Assembly: GCF_000828715.1 (NCBI RefSeq)
Contig: NZ_AP014583.1
Span: 2,230,001-2,294,000 of the forward strand
Origin: Winogradskyella sp. PG-2
GTDB lineage: Bacteria > Bacteroidota > Bacteroidia > Flavobacteriales > Flavobacteriaceae
Length of the DNA: 64,000 nt
Direction of reading: 5' to 3'
Shown: one piece after another, positions 8,921 through 17,017 of the stretch
Layout: each line of letters begins with the position of its first letter
Position numbering within the stretch: the stretch's first letter is position 1
The notes under the pieces: generated by a model
Seen by the model: only the letters and a program-made list of their open reading frames with translations
Database searches by the model: none
What the model was told of the DNA's origin: nothing
Position numbers and translations under genes: made by a program

Positions 8921-9298
8921 ATGAGTAAACCTTTATCTCCACAAGAAGTACATAATCTTGCAATGAATCATGTAGGCAAAGATTTAGAAGCTCGTGGTTT
9001 TGAGTTTGTAGCCATTAATAGCAAGTTAAAGAGACATCCTCAATTTGTTTGCATTGATAAAAACAGCCAATACTTTTTTGTTGTAGTAAGAGCAGTCATA
9101 CTTCCCGAAAATCCTAACAATTATGATGTTGTTTGGATGGAAACTTTTAAGAAACATGCTTACGAAAAGGACGCTAAAGTTTTGTATGCTGGAGTTGGTC
9201 TAGGTAATCCTAAAGGTGAAGATTTTCCAATCTATTTAGATGAAGAATATCTAATTGAGTATAATGGTATCCAAGTTATTGAAATGAATTTGAATTAA
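8921..9298 (+). CDS. Conserved hypothetical protein near apbE
   Basis: A 125-residue soluble protein with no signal peptide, no helices in the membrane and no recognisable catalytic motif. It opens MSKPLSPQEVHNLAMNHVGK and has a basic stretch (NSKLKRHPQFVCIDKN) followed by alternating beta-type hydrophobic segments, so a small alpha/beta fold is likely. I recall similar flavobacterial proteins sometimes being labelled as an NQR subunit F, which this is not: there are no Fe-S cysteines and no FAD motif. It sits between the DUF4846 gene and apbE, so a link to Na+-NQR assembly is possible but is only positional inference. Confidence 0.7.
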   Translation: MSKPLSPQEVHNLAMNHVGKDLEARGFEFVAINSKLKRHPQFVCIDKNSQYFFVVVRAVILPENPNNYDVVWMETFKKHAYEKDAKVLYAGVGLGNPKGEDFPIYLDEEYLIEYNGIQVIEMNLN

Positions 9299-9378
9299 TT
9301 TAAATACCTTTATAATACAAGTTAATGGCTTCACAGAAAGAGGTGAACTTATATCAATTCACAAAAAAGTAGCAATCA

Positions 9379-10386
9379 ATGAATAATTACACTACATTAA
9401 AAAAATTGCAAATAATTAGAATTACTTTATTAGTTCTTCTATTAACTTTCGTTTTTAACTGCACTAGTGAACCAAAAACAATAAAAGTATCTGGAGTTGT
9501 TTTTGGAACTACTTACTCTGTGATTTATTTAGGTCAAGAAAACCACAACCAACAATTTGATAGTTTGTTTAATGTTATTAATCAATCTATGTCAACTTAT
9601 ATTGAAGATTCAGATATTTCTAAACTAAATAGAAATGAGGATGTTGAGGTTGACAAACATTTTAAACGCGTGCTTAAGGCGTCAAAAGAAGTCTACAGAA
9701 ATTCTGAAGGTGCTTTTGATCCATCTATAGGTAACGTTGTAAATGCTTGGAATTTTGGTGCTGAGGAAAATAAATTTTTAACAGATAGCACCATTATTGA
9801 TAGTCTTATGAAATTTGTTGGGTTAAATCGCATAGGTTTGATAGGTAATAAAATAAAGAAGCCAAAAGAAGCTTACATAGAATTTAATGCTATAGCTAAA
9901 GGCTATGGTGTAGATGTAATTACCGAATTTTTAGAAACTAAAGCAGTTAATAATTATTTGGTCGAAATTGGAGGAGAGGTAAGAGTTAAAGGTGAAAATA
10001 TTGAAAAGAATTCACCTTGGCGTATTGGACTAGACGAGCCACGTTTTGATGGTGGACAATCAGTTTATAAAGCAATAGAGTTAAAAGATGAAGCAATGGC
10101 GACTTCTGGCACTTATCGTAAATTTAAAATTGATAAAAATGGAAATCGTTATGCACACATCATCAATACAAAAACAGGTTATCCTACTAAAACAAGTATA
10201 TTGAGTGTTTCTGTTATTGCGCCAGATTGTACGACCGCAGATGGATATGCAACGGCATTTCAGGCTATGGGAATTGAAAGAGTGACTTGGTTTTTAAATT
10301 CACATCCAGAATTGAAAGCTTATTTTATCTATGAAGATGAAGCTAAGAATTTGCAAACTTTGAACTTAAATGATTTTCCTGAATAA
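9379..10386 (+). CDS. apbE: FAD:protein FMN transferase (ApbE), lipoprotein
   Basis: Transfers FMN from FAD onto Thr residues of periplasmic flavoproteins, here most likely NqrC (T222) and NqrB (T227). 335 residues. A lipoprotein signal (LTFVFNC, lipid Cys at residue 28) predicts an outer-face inner-membrane anchor. Family motifs are present in order: DSDISKLNRN, FDPSIGNVVNAWNFG, FNAIAKGYGVD, YLVEIGGEVRVKG, TSGTYRKF, HIINTKTGYPT and TTADGYATAFQAMG, the last containing the Mg2+-binding region. It follows the nqr operon by about 3.3 kb, a common arrangement. An intrinsic terminator lies just downstream. Confidence 0.95.
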   Translation: MNNYTTLKKLQIIRITLLVLLLTFVFNCTSEPKTIKVSGVVFGTTYSVIYLGQENHNQQFDSLFNVINQSMSTYIEDSDISKLNRNEDVEVDKHFKRVLKASKEVYRNSEGAFDPSIGNVVNAWNFGAEENKFLTDSTIIDSLMKFVGLNRIGLIGNKIKKPKEAYIEFNAIAKGYGVDVITEFLETKAVNNYLVEIGGEVRVKGENIEKNSPWRIGLDEPRFDGGQSVYKAIELKDEAMATSGTYRKFKIDKNGNRYAHIINTKTGYPTKTSILSVSVIAPDCTTADGYATAFQAMGIERVTWFLNSHPELKAYFIYEDEAKNLQTLNLNDFPE

Positions 10387-10443
10387 TAAATGTGACCTAT
10401 CAAAAATAGCAGTGTCTTATAAGTGCTATTAACTACTATTTAT

Positions 10444-10483
10444 AAAAAAAGTTGTGCCTTGTTCGTTTGGTGCAGCTTTTTTT
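10444..10483 (+). terminator. Intrinsic terminator downstream of apbE
   Basis: An A-run, then GTTGTGCC, a ten-base loop and GGTGCAGC followed by seven T. The stem uses three G-U pairs on the plus strand that would be A-C mismatches on the minus strand, so it should act mainly on apbE transcription. It reaches the stop codon of the convergent methyltransferase gene. Confidence 0.8.
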
Positions 10484-11246
10484 ATTTAAAGACTACTGGA
10501 ATTATTTCTCCTTTTGCTAATCGGTATTCGTTAATTTGAGAATCTGTAAGACGAGATGTGTAGTCTACTTTTTTAACTTTAAAACCTATTGAACGTAACT
10601 TGTCAAAATAATCGCGTCCATAAACTCTAACGTGGTCGTATTGACCAAATATTTTTGCGCGTTCTGCTTTATCAGTTATTGTATCGTCCTCAAAAGTTGT
10701 TTCACGATTTAAATCTTGAGGAATTTGAAAAATTCCATAGCCACCTGGTTTCATAACACGATATAATTCTTGCATAGCTTTAGTGTCATCAGGTATATGT
10801 TCTAGTACATGATTGCAAAGAATAATATCATAACTGTTATCTTCAAAAGGCAAATCACAAATATCGGCTTTAACATCAGCGATTGGTGATAATAAATCTG
10901 TTGTGGTATAGTCTAAGTTATTTAACTGTTTAAAACGCTTAAGAAAACATTGTTCTGGTGCAAAGTGTAATATTTTTTTTTCGGCAGAAAAAAAATCAGT
11001 TTCATTTTTTAAGTATAACCAAAGTAATCGGTGTCGCTCTAATGATAGCGTAGATGGTGAGAGAATATTTGGCCTTTGTTTCTCGTATCCGTAAGGTAAA
11101 AATGTTTTGAAACTTTTATTGTCAATAGGATCTGTATAGGTCTTTCCTTTTAAAAAGAATGCTAATAAAGGTCTAATAATATAACTAAGCCTTATTAGAA
11201 TTGGCCTAGGTATGAGGTTTAGAAAAAACTTAAAAACTGATTTCAT
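10482..11246 (-). CDS. Class I SAM-dependent methyltransferase
   Basis: 254 residues. The core is a Methyltransf_11-type Rossmann fold: an acidic strand end at IADVKADICDLPFEDNSYD and the motif LCNHVLEHIPDD, followed by LYRVMKPGGYGIFQIP. The N-terminal ~40 residues are hydrophobic and basic (FFLNLIPRPILIRLSYIIRP), suggesting membrane association. The segment HRLLWLYLKNE resembles methyltransferases linked to surface polysaccharide or lipid biosynthesis, but no substrate can be assigned. It is separated from the upstream map gene by one base, so the two are cotranscribed. Confidence 0.85.
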   Translation of the reverse strand: MKSVFKFFLNLIPRPILIRLSYIIRPLLAFFLKGKTYTDPIDNKSFKTFLPYGYEKQRPNILSPSTLSLERHRLLWLYLKNETDFFSAEKKILHFAPEQCFLKRFKQLNNLDYTTTDLLSPIADVKADICDLPFEDNSYDIILCNHVLEHIPDDTKAMQELYRVMKPGGYGIFQIPQDLNRETTFEDDTITDKAERAKIFGQYDHVRVYGRDYFDKLRSIGFKVKKVDYTSRLTDSQINEYRLAKGEIIPVVFK

Positions 11247-11247
11247 C

Positions 11248-12066
11248 TTAAAGCACTAAAGCCTTTTGTCGAAATGCATCCTCTTCATCAGAAGTTATCC
11301 CTAAGGCTTCATGAACATATGCAAATGTCGATAAAATCTCTGGCTTGCCATCTACAATAGCAATATCATGTTCAAAATGAACACTAGGTTTTCCGTCTTG
11401 TGTAACTATAGTCCAACCATCTTTTAGTTGTTTTACTTTGTGAGTTCCCATATTTATCATTGGCTCAATGGCAACAACCATACCTTCAATAAATTTCTTG
11501 CCTCTTCCACGTCTTCCATAGTTTGGCATTTCAGGATCTTCATGCATCTTACGACCTAAGCCATGACCAACTAATTCTCTAACAACACCATATCCTTCTT
11601 TTTCACAATATTGTTGTATAGCATAACCGACATCACCAACACGATTTCCAACTTTCAATTGATTGATTCCTACGTAAAGCGACTCCTTAGTAACTTGAAT
11701 TAATTTTTTTGTCTCTTCAGCTACATTTCCAATTTCATAAGTATAGGCATGATCTCCGTAAAAACCGTTCATTAAAGAACCACAATCGATAGATACAATA
11801 TCACCATCTTTTAAAGGTACATCTGTAGGAAGCCCGTGAACAACAGCTTCATTAACACTACATAAAAGTGTTGAAGGACAATCGTATAAACCTTTAAACC
11901 CTGGTAAAGCACCATGATCTCTAATAAACTCTTCGGCAATTGTGTCTAAGTGATTGGTTGTAACACCTTCTTTAACTTCTTTAGCTAACATGCCCAAAGT
12001 TTTAGATACAATAAGTGCACTTTGACGCATTAGTTCTATTTCTTCCTTGGTTTTTACAATAATCAT
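11248..12066 (-). CDS. map: Type I methionine aminopeptidase
   Basis: Removes the N-terminal Met from nascent proteins. 272 residues, type I length without an N-terminal extension. The pita-bread metal ligands are visible in order: DIVSIDCGS (first Asp), GFYGDHAYT (second Asp), VGHGLGRKMHEDP (His), VVAIEPMIN (Glu) and HFEHDIAI (Glu near the end). A TATCTTTG -7 box lies just upstream on the minus strand. The downstream methyltransferase begins one base after the stop, a pairing that probably reflects cotranscription rather than a shared function. Confidence 0.97.
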   Translation of the reverse strand: MIIVKTKEEIELMRQSALIVSKTLGMLAKEVKEGVTTNHLDTIAEEFIRDHGALPGFKGLYDCPSTLLCSVNEAVVHGLPTDVPLKDGDIVSIDCGSLMNGFYGDHAYTYEIGNVAEETKKLIQVTKESLYVGINQLKVGNRVGDVGYAIQQYCEKEGYGVVRELVGHGLGRKMHEDPEMPNYGRRGRGKKFIEGMVVAIEPMINMGTHKVKQLKDGWTIVTQDGKPSVHFEHDIAIVDGKPEILSTFAYVHEALGITSDEEDAFRQKALVL

Positions 12067-12085
12067 TGTTGAAAATTTTAATGCG

Positions 12086-12093
12086 CAAAGATA
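12086..12093 (-). promoter_or_regulatory. Candidate -7 box for map
   Basis: On the minus strand this reads TATCTTTG, a match to the Bacteroidota -7 consensus TAnnTTTG, ending 19 bases before the map start codon. No clear -33 TTG is present at the usual spacing, so support rests on the -7 box only. Confidence 0.4.
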
Positions 12094-12159
12094 TGTAATT
12101 CTTAGTACAGTTAGATTAATCTTGTTTTAATGTTAGAAGAGATAAACTGGACTATTCTA

Positions 12160-12558
12160 TTAAAATTGCCACCACTTTTTCCTTGGAGTATTAATATTAG
12201 GTTCTTCATTGGTAATCATTTGGTAGACTTCACCCCAACCAAGAACACCACCAATATTACGGTCATCTATAAAAAGATCTGCGTGGATTTTTCGACTTCG
12301 AGATTCATCGAATTTTTCCTCAGGGAAGCTTGCATTTACAGCATAAAAATCAATACCGTTTTCTTTGCAAAAATCTACAGCTTCTTGTAATTTGTTACCA
12401 CTTCTGTAAGTCCATAAGATTAGCCTATGACCATCTTGTTGCAGTCTTTTAAGCGTTTCAAATGCAAAAATGCGTGTTTTGCCAATTCCAGGATAACCAT
12501 CTTCTACAATGGTTCCATCAAAATCAACTGCTATTATTAATCTGTCCTGAAAATTCAT
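12160..12558 (-). CDS. Small HAD-superfamily hydrolase (BT0820-like)
   Basis: 132 residues forming a minimal haloacid dehalogenase fold without a cap domain. Motif I is AVDFDGTIVEDGYP with the nucleophile and acid/base Asp pair (DFD). A motif II-like region follows at LILWTYRSGN, and the C-terminal acidic motif is LFIDDRNIGG. Length and order resemble the small BT0820-type family of Bacteroidota, whose substrate is unclear; a phosphatase activity is expected. It lies 43 bases downstream of gpmI on the same strand and may be read from that transcript. Confidence 0.85.
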   Translation of the reverse strand: MNFQDRLIIAVDFDGTIVEDGYPGIGKTRIFAFETLKRLQQDGHRLILWTYRSGNKLQEAVDFCKENGIDFYAVNASFPEEKFDESRSRKIHADLFIDDRNIGGVLGWGEVYQMITNEEPNINTPRKKWWQF

Positions 12559-12601
12559 TTTTTATACTCAGTATTAGGTAAAGGTACAATAAATTCTTAC
12601 C

Positions 12602-14119
12602 TTAAATAAGACTATGTTGTGTCATACTTTCTGGTTGTGGTACTCCGATTAATTTTAAAACTGTCGGAGCAATATCGCCTAAAATTCCATCTTTAATAGT
12701 TTTTAAATCTTTATCTATTAATATAATAGGAACTGGGTTAGTCGTATGAGCTGTATGAGGTGATCCGTCTGGATTTACCATTGTCTCACAATTGCCGTGA
12801 TCTGCAATTAATATGGTGGTGTAGTCATTTTTTAATGCGGTATCTATAACCTCTGTTACACAGGTGTCAACTGCTTCACAAGCTTTTATTGCTGCTTCCA
12901 TTGAGCCTGTATGTCCAACCATATCTCCATTAGCAAAGTTGAGGCATACAAAATCTACTTCACCTTTCTTAAGTTCTGGAATTAATGCATCCTTTAATTC
13001 AAATGCACTCATTTCTGGTTTTAAATCATAGGTAGCAACTTTTGGTGAGTTTCTTAGAATCCTTGTTTCACCTTTAAATGGAGCTTCTTGTCCTCCAGAA
13101 AAGAAAAATGTAACATGAGGATACTTCTCAGTTTCGGCAATACGTATTTGTTTTTTATTATGTTTTTCTAAAATTTCACCCAAAGTCTCAGATAAATTAT
13201 CTTTATTAAAAACTACATTTATGCCTTTGAAATTATCGTCATAATTAGTTAAAGTAACATAATGAAGATTTAATTTGTGCATGTTGTATTCATGAAAATC
13301 TTTCTGTGATAAAGCTTCTGTTAATTGACGTCCGCGATCAGTTCTGAAATTGAAGAATATAACCACATCGTCATCCTTAATAGTTGTTATTGGATTTTTA
13401 TATTCATCGATACTAACTAGAGGTTTTATAAATTCATCAGTGATGTCGTTTTCATAATTATCCTGAATAGATTTTAGGATATTTTGCGTGTGAGTTCCAT
13501 TACCTTCCACTAATGCATCATAAGCTAATTTTACACGTTCCCAACGTTTATCTCTGTCCATCGCATAGTAACGTCCAGTAACTGTAGCTAACTTACCAGT
13601 AGTTTTATTTAAATGATCCTCTAATTCTGATATAAATCCATATCCCGATTTAGGATCTACGTCTCTACCATCTGTAAAAGCATGGACAAAAACATCTTCT
13701 AAGCCATAATCATTAGCAGCATTAACTAAACCAAAAACATGGTTGATGTGTGAGTGAACACCTCCATCACTTATTAAGCCTAACAAATGAACATTCTTGT
13801 TATTTGTCTTTGCATATTCAAAGGCATTTTTTAAAACCTGCTCTTCTTGAAGTGTTTTGTTTTTAACAGCTAGATTTATTTTAACTAAATCTTGATATAC
13901 GATTCTACCAGCACCTAAATTCATGTGTCCAACTTCACTATTACCCATTTGTCCTTCAGGTAAACCAACATGAAGCCCATCGGTTCTTAAACTAGCACTT
14001 GGGTATTTTGTATAAAGCGAGTCAATATATGGTGTTTTAGCATTGTCAATAGCAGAAACTTTAGGGTCAGGTGATTTTCCCCAACCATCTAAAATCATTA
14101 AAATAACCTTCTTGTTCAT
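12602..14119 (-). CDS. gpmI: 2,3-bisphosphoglycerate-independent phosphoglycerate mutase
   Basis: Glycolytic and gluconeogenic enzyme interconverting 3- and 2-phosphoglycerate through a phosphoserine intermediate and two Mn2+. 505 residues, normal for the family (about 510). The alkaline-phosphatase-like metal motifs are present: LMILDGWG at the N-terminus, MGNSEVGHMNLGAGR carrying the phosphorylated Ser (about residue 61), HAFTDGRDVDP, and ADHGNCE in the C-terminal part. It is preceded by a well-matched Bacteroidota promoter at 14140-14169. Confidence 0.97.
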   Translation of the reverse strand: MNKKVILMILDGWGKSPDPKVSAIDNAKTPYIDSLYTKYPSASLRTDGLHVGLPEGQMGNSEVGHMNLGAGRIVYQDLVKINLAVKNKTLQEEQVLKNAFEYAKTNNKNVHLLGLISDGGVHSHINHVFGLVNAANDYGLEDVFVHAFTDGRDVDPKSGYGFISELEDHLNKTTGKLATVTGRYYAMDRDKRWERVKLAYDALVEGNGTHTQNILKSIQDNYENDITDEFIKPLVSIDEYKNPITTIKDDDVVIFFNFRTDRGRQLTEALSQKDFHEYNMHKLNLHYVTLTNYDDNFKGINVVFNKDNLSETLGEILEKHNKKQIRIAETEKYPHVTFFFSGGQEAPFKGETRILRNSPKVATYDLKPEMSAFELKDALIPELKKGEVDFVCLNFANGDMVGHTGSMEAAIKACEAVDTCVTEVIDTALKNDYTTILIADHGNCETMVNPDGSPHTAHTTNPVPIILIDKDLKTIKDGILGDIAPTVLKLIGVPQPESMTQHSLI

Positions 14120-14139
14120 TTGAAAAATTTTATTGTATT

Positions 14140-14169
14140 CAAAGATAACATATACTATAGTATAACAAA
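14140..14169 (-). promoter_or_regulatory. Promoter of gpmI
   Basis: On the minus strand TTTG (14166-14169) and TATCTTTG (14140-14147) are separated by 18 bases, a close match to the Bacteroidota primary sigma consensus TTTG-n19-TAnnTTTG. The -7 box ends about 20 bases before the gpmI start codon. It is the best promoter match seen in the window. Confidence 0.6.
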
Positions 14170-14295
14170 TTTGTAAACCATAAAAAGTTGAAGCATTATA
14201 TCTATTTTAAATCTAAAGGATAATACTGTTAACAAAGAACAAACTTTTGGGAAAGCCTTAACAGATTTGTTTCTAGACCGTTAAAAATATGTTAT

Positions 14296-14329
14296 ATAAC
14301 TTTTTTTAGTGTAACACTTTAAAAGTTAT
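14296..14329. promoter_or_regulatory. Nested inverted repeat upstream of the ankyrin gene
   Basis: Outer arms ATAACTTTT (14296-14304) and AAAAGTTAT (14321-14329) enclose a second pair AGTGT / ACACT (14308-14312, 14314-14318). The nested symmetry suggests a regulator operator or a 5' hairpin about 55 bases before the start at 14385. No gene for a matching regulator is adjacent. The surrounding 265-base gap holds nothing else recognisable besides the gpmI promoter. Confidence 0.35.
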
Positions 14330-14384
14330 GTCGTCTCTTTAGTATATCAAAAAACAAATCAATTAAATTTTAAAATCTTTCATC

Positions 14385-14780
14385 ATGAAAAAATCAGTAG
14401 TAGTTTTAGCCTTAGCATTAGGCTTTTCAATTAGTAATTTAAATGCATCAAATGAAGTTTTAACATCAGATGTTAATGAAGCAATTGTAAAAACAGTAGA
14501 AGTTAGTCCTTTATGTAAAGCAGTTGCAAAAGGAAATGTTGAAGAAGTAAATAAGCTTATTGCAGCTGGTGCGAATGTTAATGCCAAATCTAATGGTATG
14601 CAACCTATCCATTATGCAGCAAAATATAATAGAGTAAACCTTATAAAAGTTTTAATAACTGCAGGTTCAGAAATTCATACACCTTGTGATAAAGGATATA
14701 CCGCTTTAAGACACGCAAAAAAAGCGAAAGCTAACGATGCGGCACAGTTCTTGAAACGTTTTAAAAACAAGAATGTCTAG
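14385..14780 (+). CDS. Exported ankyrin-repeat protein
   Basis: 131 residues. An N-terminal signal peptide (about 1-22, ending LNASNE) is followed by two to three ankyrin repeats: SPLCKAVAKGNVEEVNKLI with AAGANVNAKSNGMQPIHYAA, then KVLITAGSEIHTPCDKGYTA. Such short exported ankyrin proteins mediate protein contacts and have no catalytic role. The gene stands alone, with the convergent M48 protease gene downstream and a shared hairpin between them. The partner is unknown. Confidence 0.85.
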   Translation: MKKSVVVLALALGFSISNLNASNEVLTSDVNEAIVKTVEVSPLCKAVAKGNVEEVNKLIAAGANVNAKSNGMQPIHYAAKYNRVNLIKVLITAGSEIHTPCDKGYTALRHAKKAKANDAAQFLKRFKNKNV

Positions 14781-14812
14781 GAGTAGACAATTATTTGAGT
14801 TAGTTAGTCAAG

Positions 14813-14840
14813 AAAACGCATCTTATTTAAGATGCGTTTT
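14813..14840. terminator. Bidirectional terminator between ankyrin and M48 genes
   Basis: Perfect 13-bp arms AAAACGCATCTTA / TAAGATGCGTTTT with a 2-base loop. The T-run on either side allows termination in both directions. The right arm overlaps the stop codon of the M48 gene (14827-14829). Confidence 0.85.
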
Positions 14841-15594
14841 TGTATTTCTTAATAGCTTCTCTAATTTTTTCTATGCGATTTTCGGGATCAGGATGTGAAC
14901 TCTGAAATTCAGGAACACGATTTGGACCTGCAGCTGCTTTTAGAATTTCCATGACACCTACCATTTCTTCAGGATTATAACCTGCTTTCATCATTAATAA
15001 TACTCCAAGTTCGTCACTCTCTAATTCGTCACCTCTACCATTTTTTAATAATTGACCTTGCCCAAATTGTTGTGCAAGTCCTCCCATATCAATCGCTGAG
15101 CTTCCCATCGCTAATACTTTCCAGAAGTTAGCATTACTAATTCTTTCGTTAGAGTGTTTACCTAGTACATGACCAATTTCGTGACCTAGAACACCAGCAA
15201 GTTGATCTTGGTTTTCTAATTTAGAAAATAGTGCGAAAGTAATAAAGATCTGACCTCCTGGTAATGCAAAGGCATTGATGGTATTTTCATCTAATAATAA
15301 ATGAAATTCATATTTATAAGGAGTGTCCTTTGCGATACTGCTATTAACTAGTTTATTACCAATATCATCTACTAAGGCCTGATAATCATTTCGTGGATGT
15401 AAACCTCCATGTTGCTGAGCCATTCCTGGTGCACTCTGTAGACCAATAGCTATTTCTTCTTGAGGCGATAAAGAAATGGCTTGTTTCTTACCTGTATATG
15501 GGTTAACTTCTTCTTGACTACATTTTCTTAAGAATGCAAATGCAGCTACTGCTACAAAGATTAAAATTCGAATTTTAATGCTACCTCTTCTCAT
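14827..15594 (-). CDS. M48-family zinc metallopeptidase
   Basis: 255 residues. The zinc motif HEIGH is at residues 138-142 within LAGVLGHEIGHVLGKHS; the third ligand Glu is probably in DELESDELGVLLM (about residue 192). An N-terminal hydrophobic segment (about 7-23) ends in RKCSQEE, so the protein is a membrane-anchored or lipidated periplasmic protease of the BepA/LoiP type. In other bacteria these help in outer-membrane protein quality control. A C-terminal SSHPDPENRIEKI motif is also typical. It is a single-gene unit. Confidence 0.92.
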   Translation of the reverse strand: MRRGSIKIRILIFVAVAAFAFLRKCSQEEVNPYTGKKQAISLSPQEEIAIGLQSAPGMAQQHGGLHPRNDYQALVDDIGNKLVNSSIAKDTPYKYEFHLLLDENTINAFALPGGQIFITFALFSKLENQDQLAGVLGHEIGHVLGKHSNERISNANFWKVLAMGSSAIDMGGLAQQFGQGQLLKNGRGDELESDELGVLLMMKAGYNPEEMVGVMEILKAAAGPNRVPEFQSSHPDPENRIEKIREAIKKYKNAS

Positions 15595-15746
15595 AATGAT
15601 TGTATTAGTGGATTCAATTTACAAAAGTTTGACACAAAATTTATTGTAAAGTCATGGCTTTTGTAATAAAAAATCTAAATTTTTAATTTTTTTCAATTAT
15701 GAAGAACAGCCTAAAAGATTTATTTTTATCGTAATCTTAATAAGAT

Positions 15747-16172
15747 ATGAACTATAGTTTTAGAATTATTCCCAATGATGACTTACATCATGTCATACCT
15801 TTAGTGTATGAATTAAATGAAGGAAAAGTCAGTAAAGATTTGCTTCAATCTCGATTTAATGAAATGAAAGATCAAAATTATGAATGTGCAGGTATTTTTG
15901 ATACTGATGAATTAATAGGCGTTACAGGATTATGGTATTGCACACGTCATTATGTTGGTAAGGCAGTAGAATTAGATCATGTTTATATTAAACTAGAATA
16001 TAGAAGTAAAGGGCTTGGAAAACAATTTATAAATTGGATTAACGAATATGTGAAAAAGAAAGGGTGTAATTCGATGGAGTTAAATACATATGTGCAGAAC
16101 TTTCCGTCTCACAAATTTTACTATAATGAAGGCTACGAAATTTGGGGCTATCATTTCTTTAAAAATATTTAA
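15747..16172 (+). CDS. GNAT-family N-acetyltransferase
   Basis: 141 residues of a GNAT fold. The acetyl-CoA pyrophosphate-binding loop is recognisable as YRSKGLGKQFINW (an R/Q-x-x-G-x-G/A-type motif), preceded by the beta-4 strand ELDHVYIKLEY. The C-terminal NFPSHKFYYNEGYEIWGYHF matches the usual HxFYxxxGF pattern. The acceptor substrate (small molecule or protein) cannot be inferred. It converges on the pepE gene with a 3-base gap and no terminator. Confidence 0.9.
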   Translation: MNYSFRIIPNDDLHHVIPLVYELNEGKVSKDLLQSRFNEMKDQNYECAGIFDTDELIGVTGLWYCTRHYVGKAVELDHVYIKLEYRSKGLGKQFINWINEYVKKKGCNSMELNTYVQNFPSHKFYYNEGYEIWGYHFFKNI

Positions 16173-16175
16173 ATC

Positions 16176-16883
16176 TTACTTTAAAAAACTGAGTTCAGAA
16201 TTTGTTTCTATTTCGTAAGGATCTTTATTATACTCAAAAATTCTAGCGTCTAGTTTCCCTTTTAGAGTTAGTTTATAATCTTTTATTTCTATCCAACTAC
16301 CTTCTCGCAATCCAATTACAGGTTGAGTCTTAAATGCATGGAATTCTTTAATACGTGTTTCACGTGTTTCACCCATATGTGTACTACCAACAATTGGATC
16401 TAAATAATGCGGATTTATATTAAAAGGTACTAAGCCCAAAGTTTTAAAACTAGGAGGATATGTAATTGGCATATCATTAGTTGTATTCATGGTTAAACCA
16501 CAAATATTACTACCAGCACTAGTGCCTAAATATGGGGTGCCATTATTAATAGCATCTTTAATTGCTACTAAAACATCTTTCTTATATAATTGGTTGACTA
16601 ATACAAACGTATTACCACCACCAACAAAGATACCTTTGGCGTTATTTATTGCATCTTTTGGGTTTTCAAATTGGTGAATACCTTTTACTGATTTTCCAAT
16701 GGAATTAAAAGCTTTTGCAACATTTTTGGTGTAATCATCGTGTGATATACCTCCTGGTCTTGCATAGGGAATAAAAAGAATGTCTTCAATATTTTTAAAA
16801 TGAAGCTTAAGTTCTTCTAAAAGATATTCTAAAGGTCCACTTCCATGAAGGGTTGATGTGCTTGCAATTATGACTGATCTCAT
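16176..16883 (-). CDS. pepE: Dipeptidase E (peptidase family S51)
   Basis: Cytoplasmic serine peptidase that cleaves Asp-Xaa dipeptides. 235 residues, close to E. coli PepE (229). The nucleophile lies in YLGTSAGSNICG (S122, equivalent to E. coli S120), with GIFVGGGNTF before it. A later His (PHYLDP, about residue 158) and the acidic REGSW region complete the expected active-site neighbourhood. It is transcribed alone on the minus strand. Confidence 0.95.
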   Translation of the reverse strand: MRSVIIASTSTLHGSGPLEYLLEELKLHFKNIEDILFIPYARPGGISHDDYTKNVAKAFNSIGKSVKGIHQFENPKDAINNAKGIFVGGGNTFVLVNQLYKKDVLVAIKDAINNGTPYLGTSAGSNICGLTMNTTNDMPITYPPSFKTLGLVPFNINPHYLDPIVGSTHMGETRETRIKEFHAFKTQPVIGLREGSWIEIKDYKLTLKGKLDARIFEYNKDPYEIETNSELSFLK

Positions 16884-17017
16884 CTGCTAAATTTTCTTTT
16901 TAATGCAAAGAAAGTTAAACTTTTTTAAACTTTAGTTTTTTGTTTTAACAAACATTTACCAAGAGATTGTTATGAGAATTAAAGAATATACCCGAAATTT
17001 ATTACAATAATTTAAGT

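Noticed and set aside
9325..9372. Short frame of 15 codons (MASQKEVNLYQFTKK) between the 8921 gene and apbE.
   Set aside because: It is very short, has no signal or family pattern, and could arise by chance in the gap before apbE.
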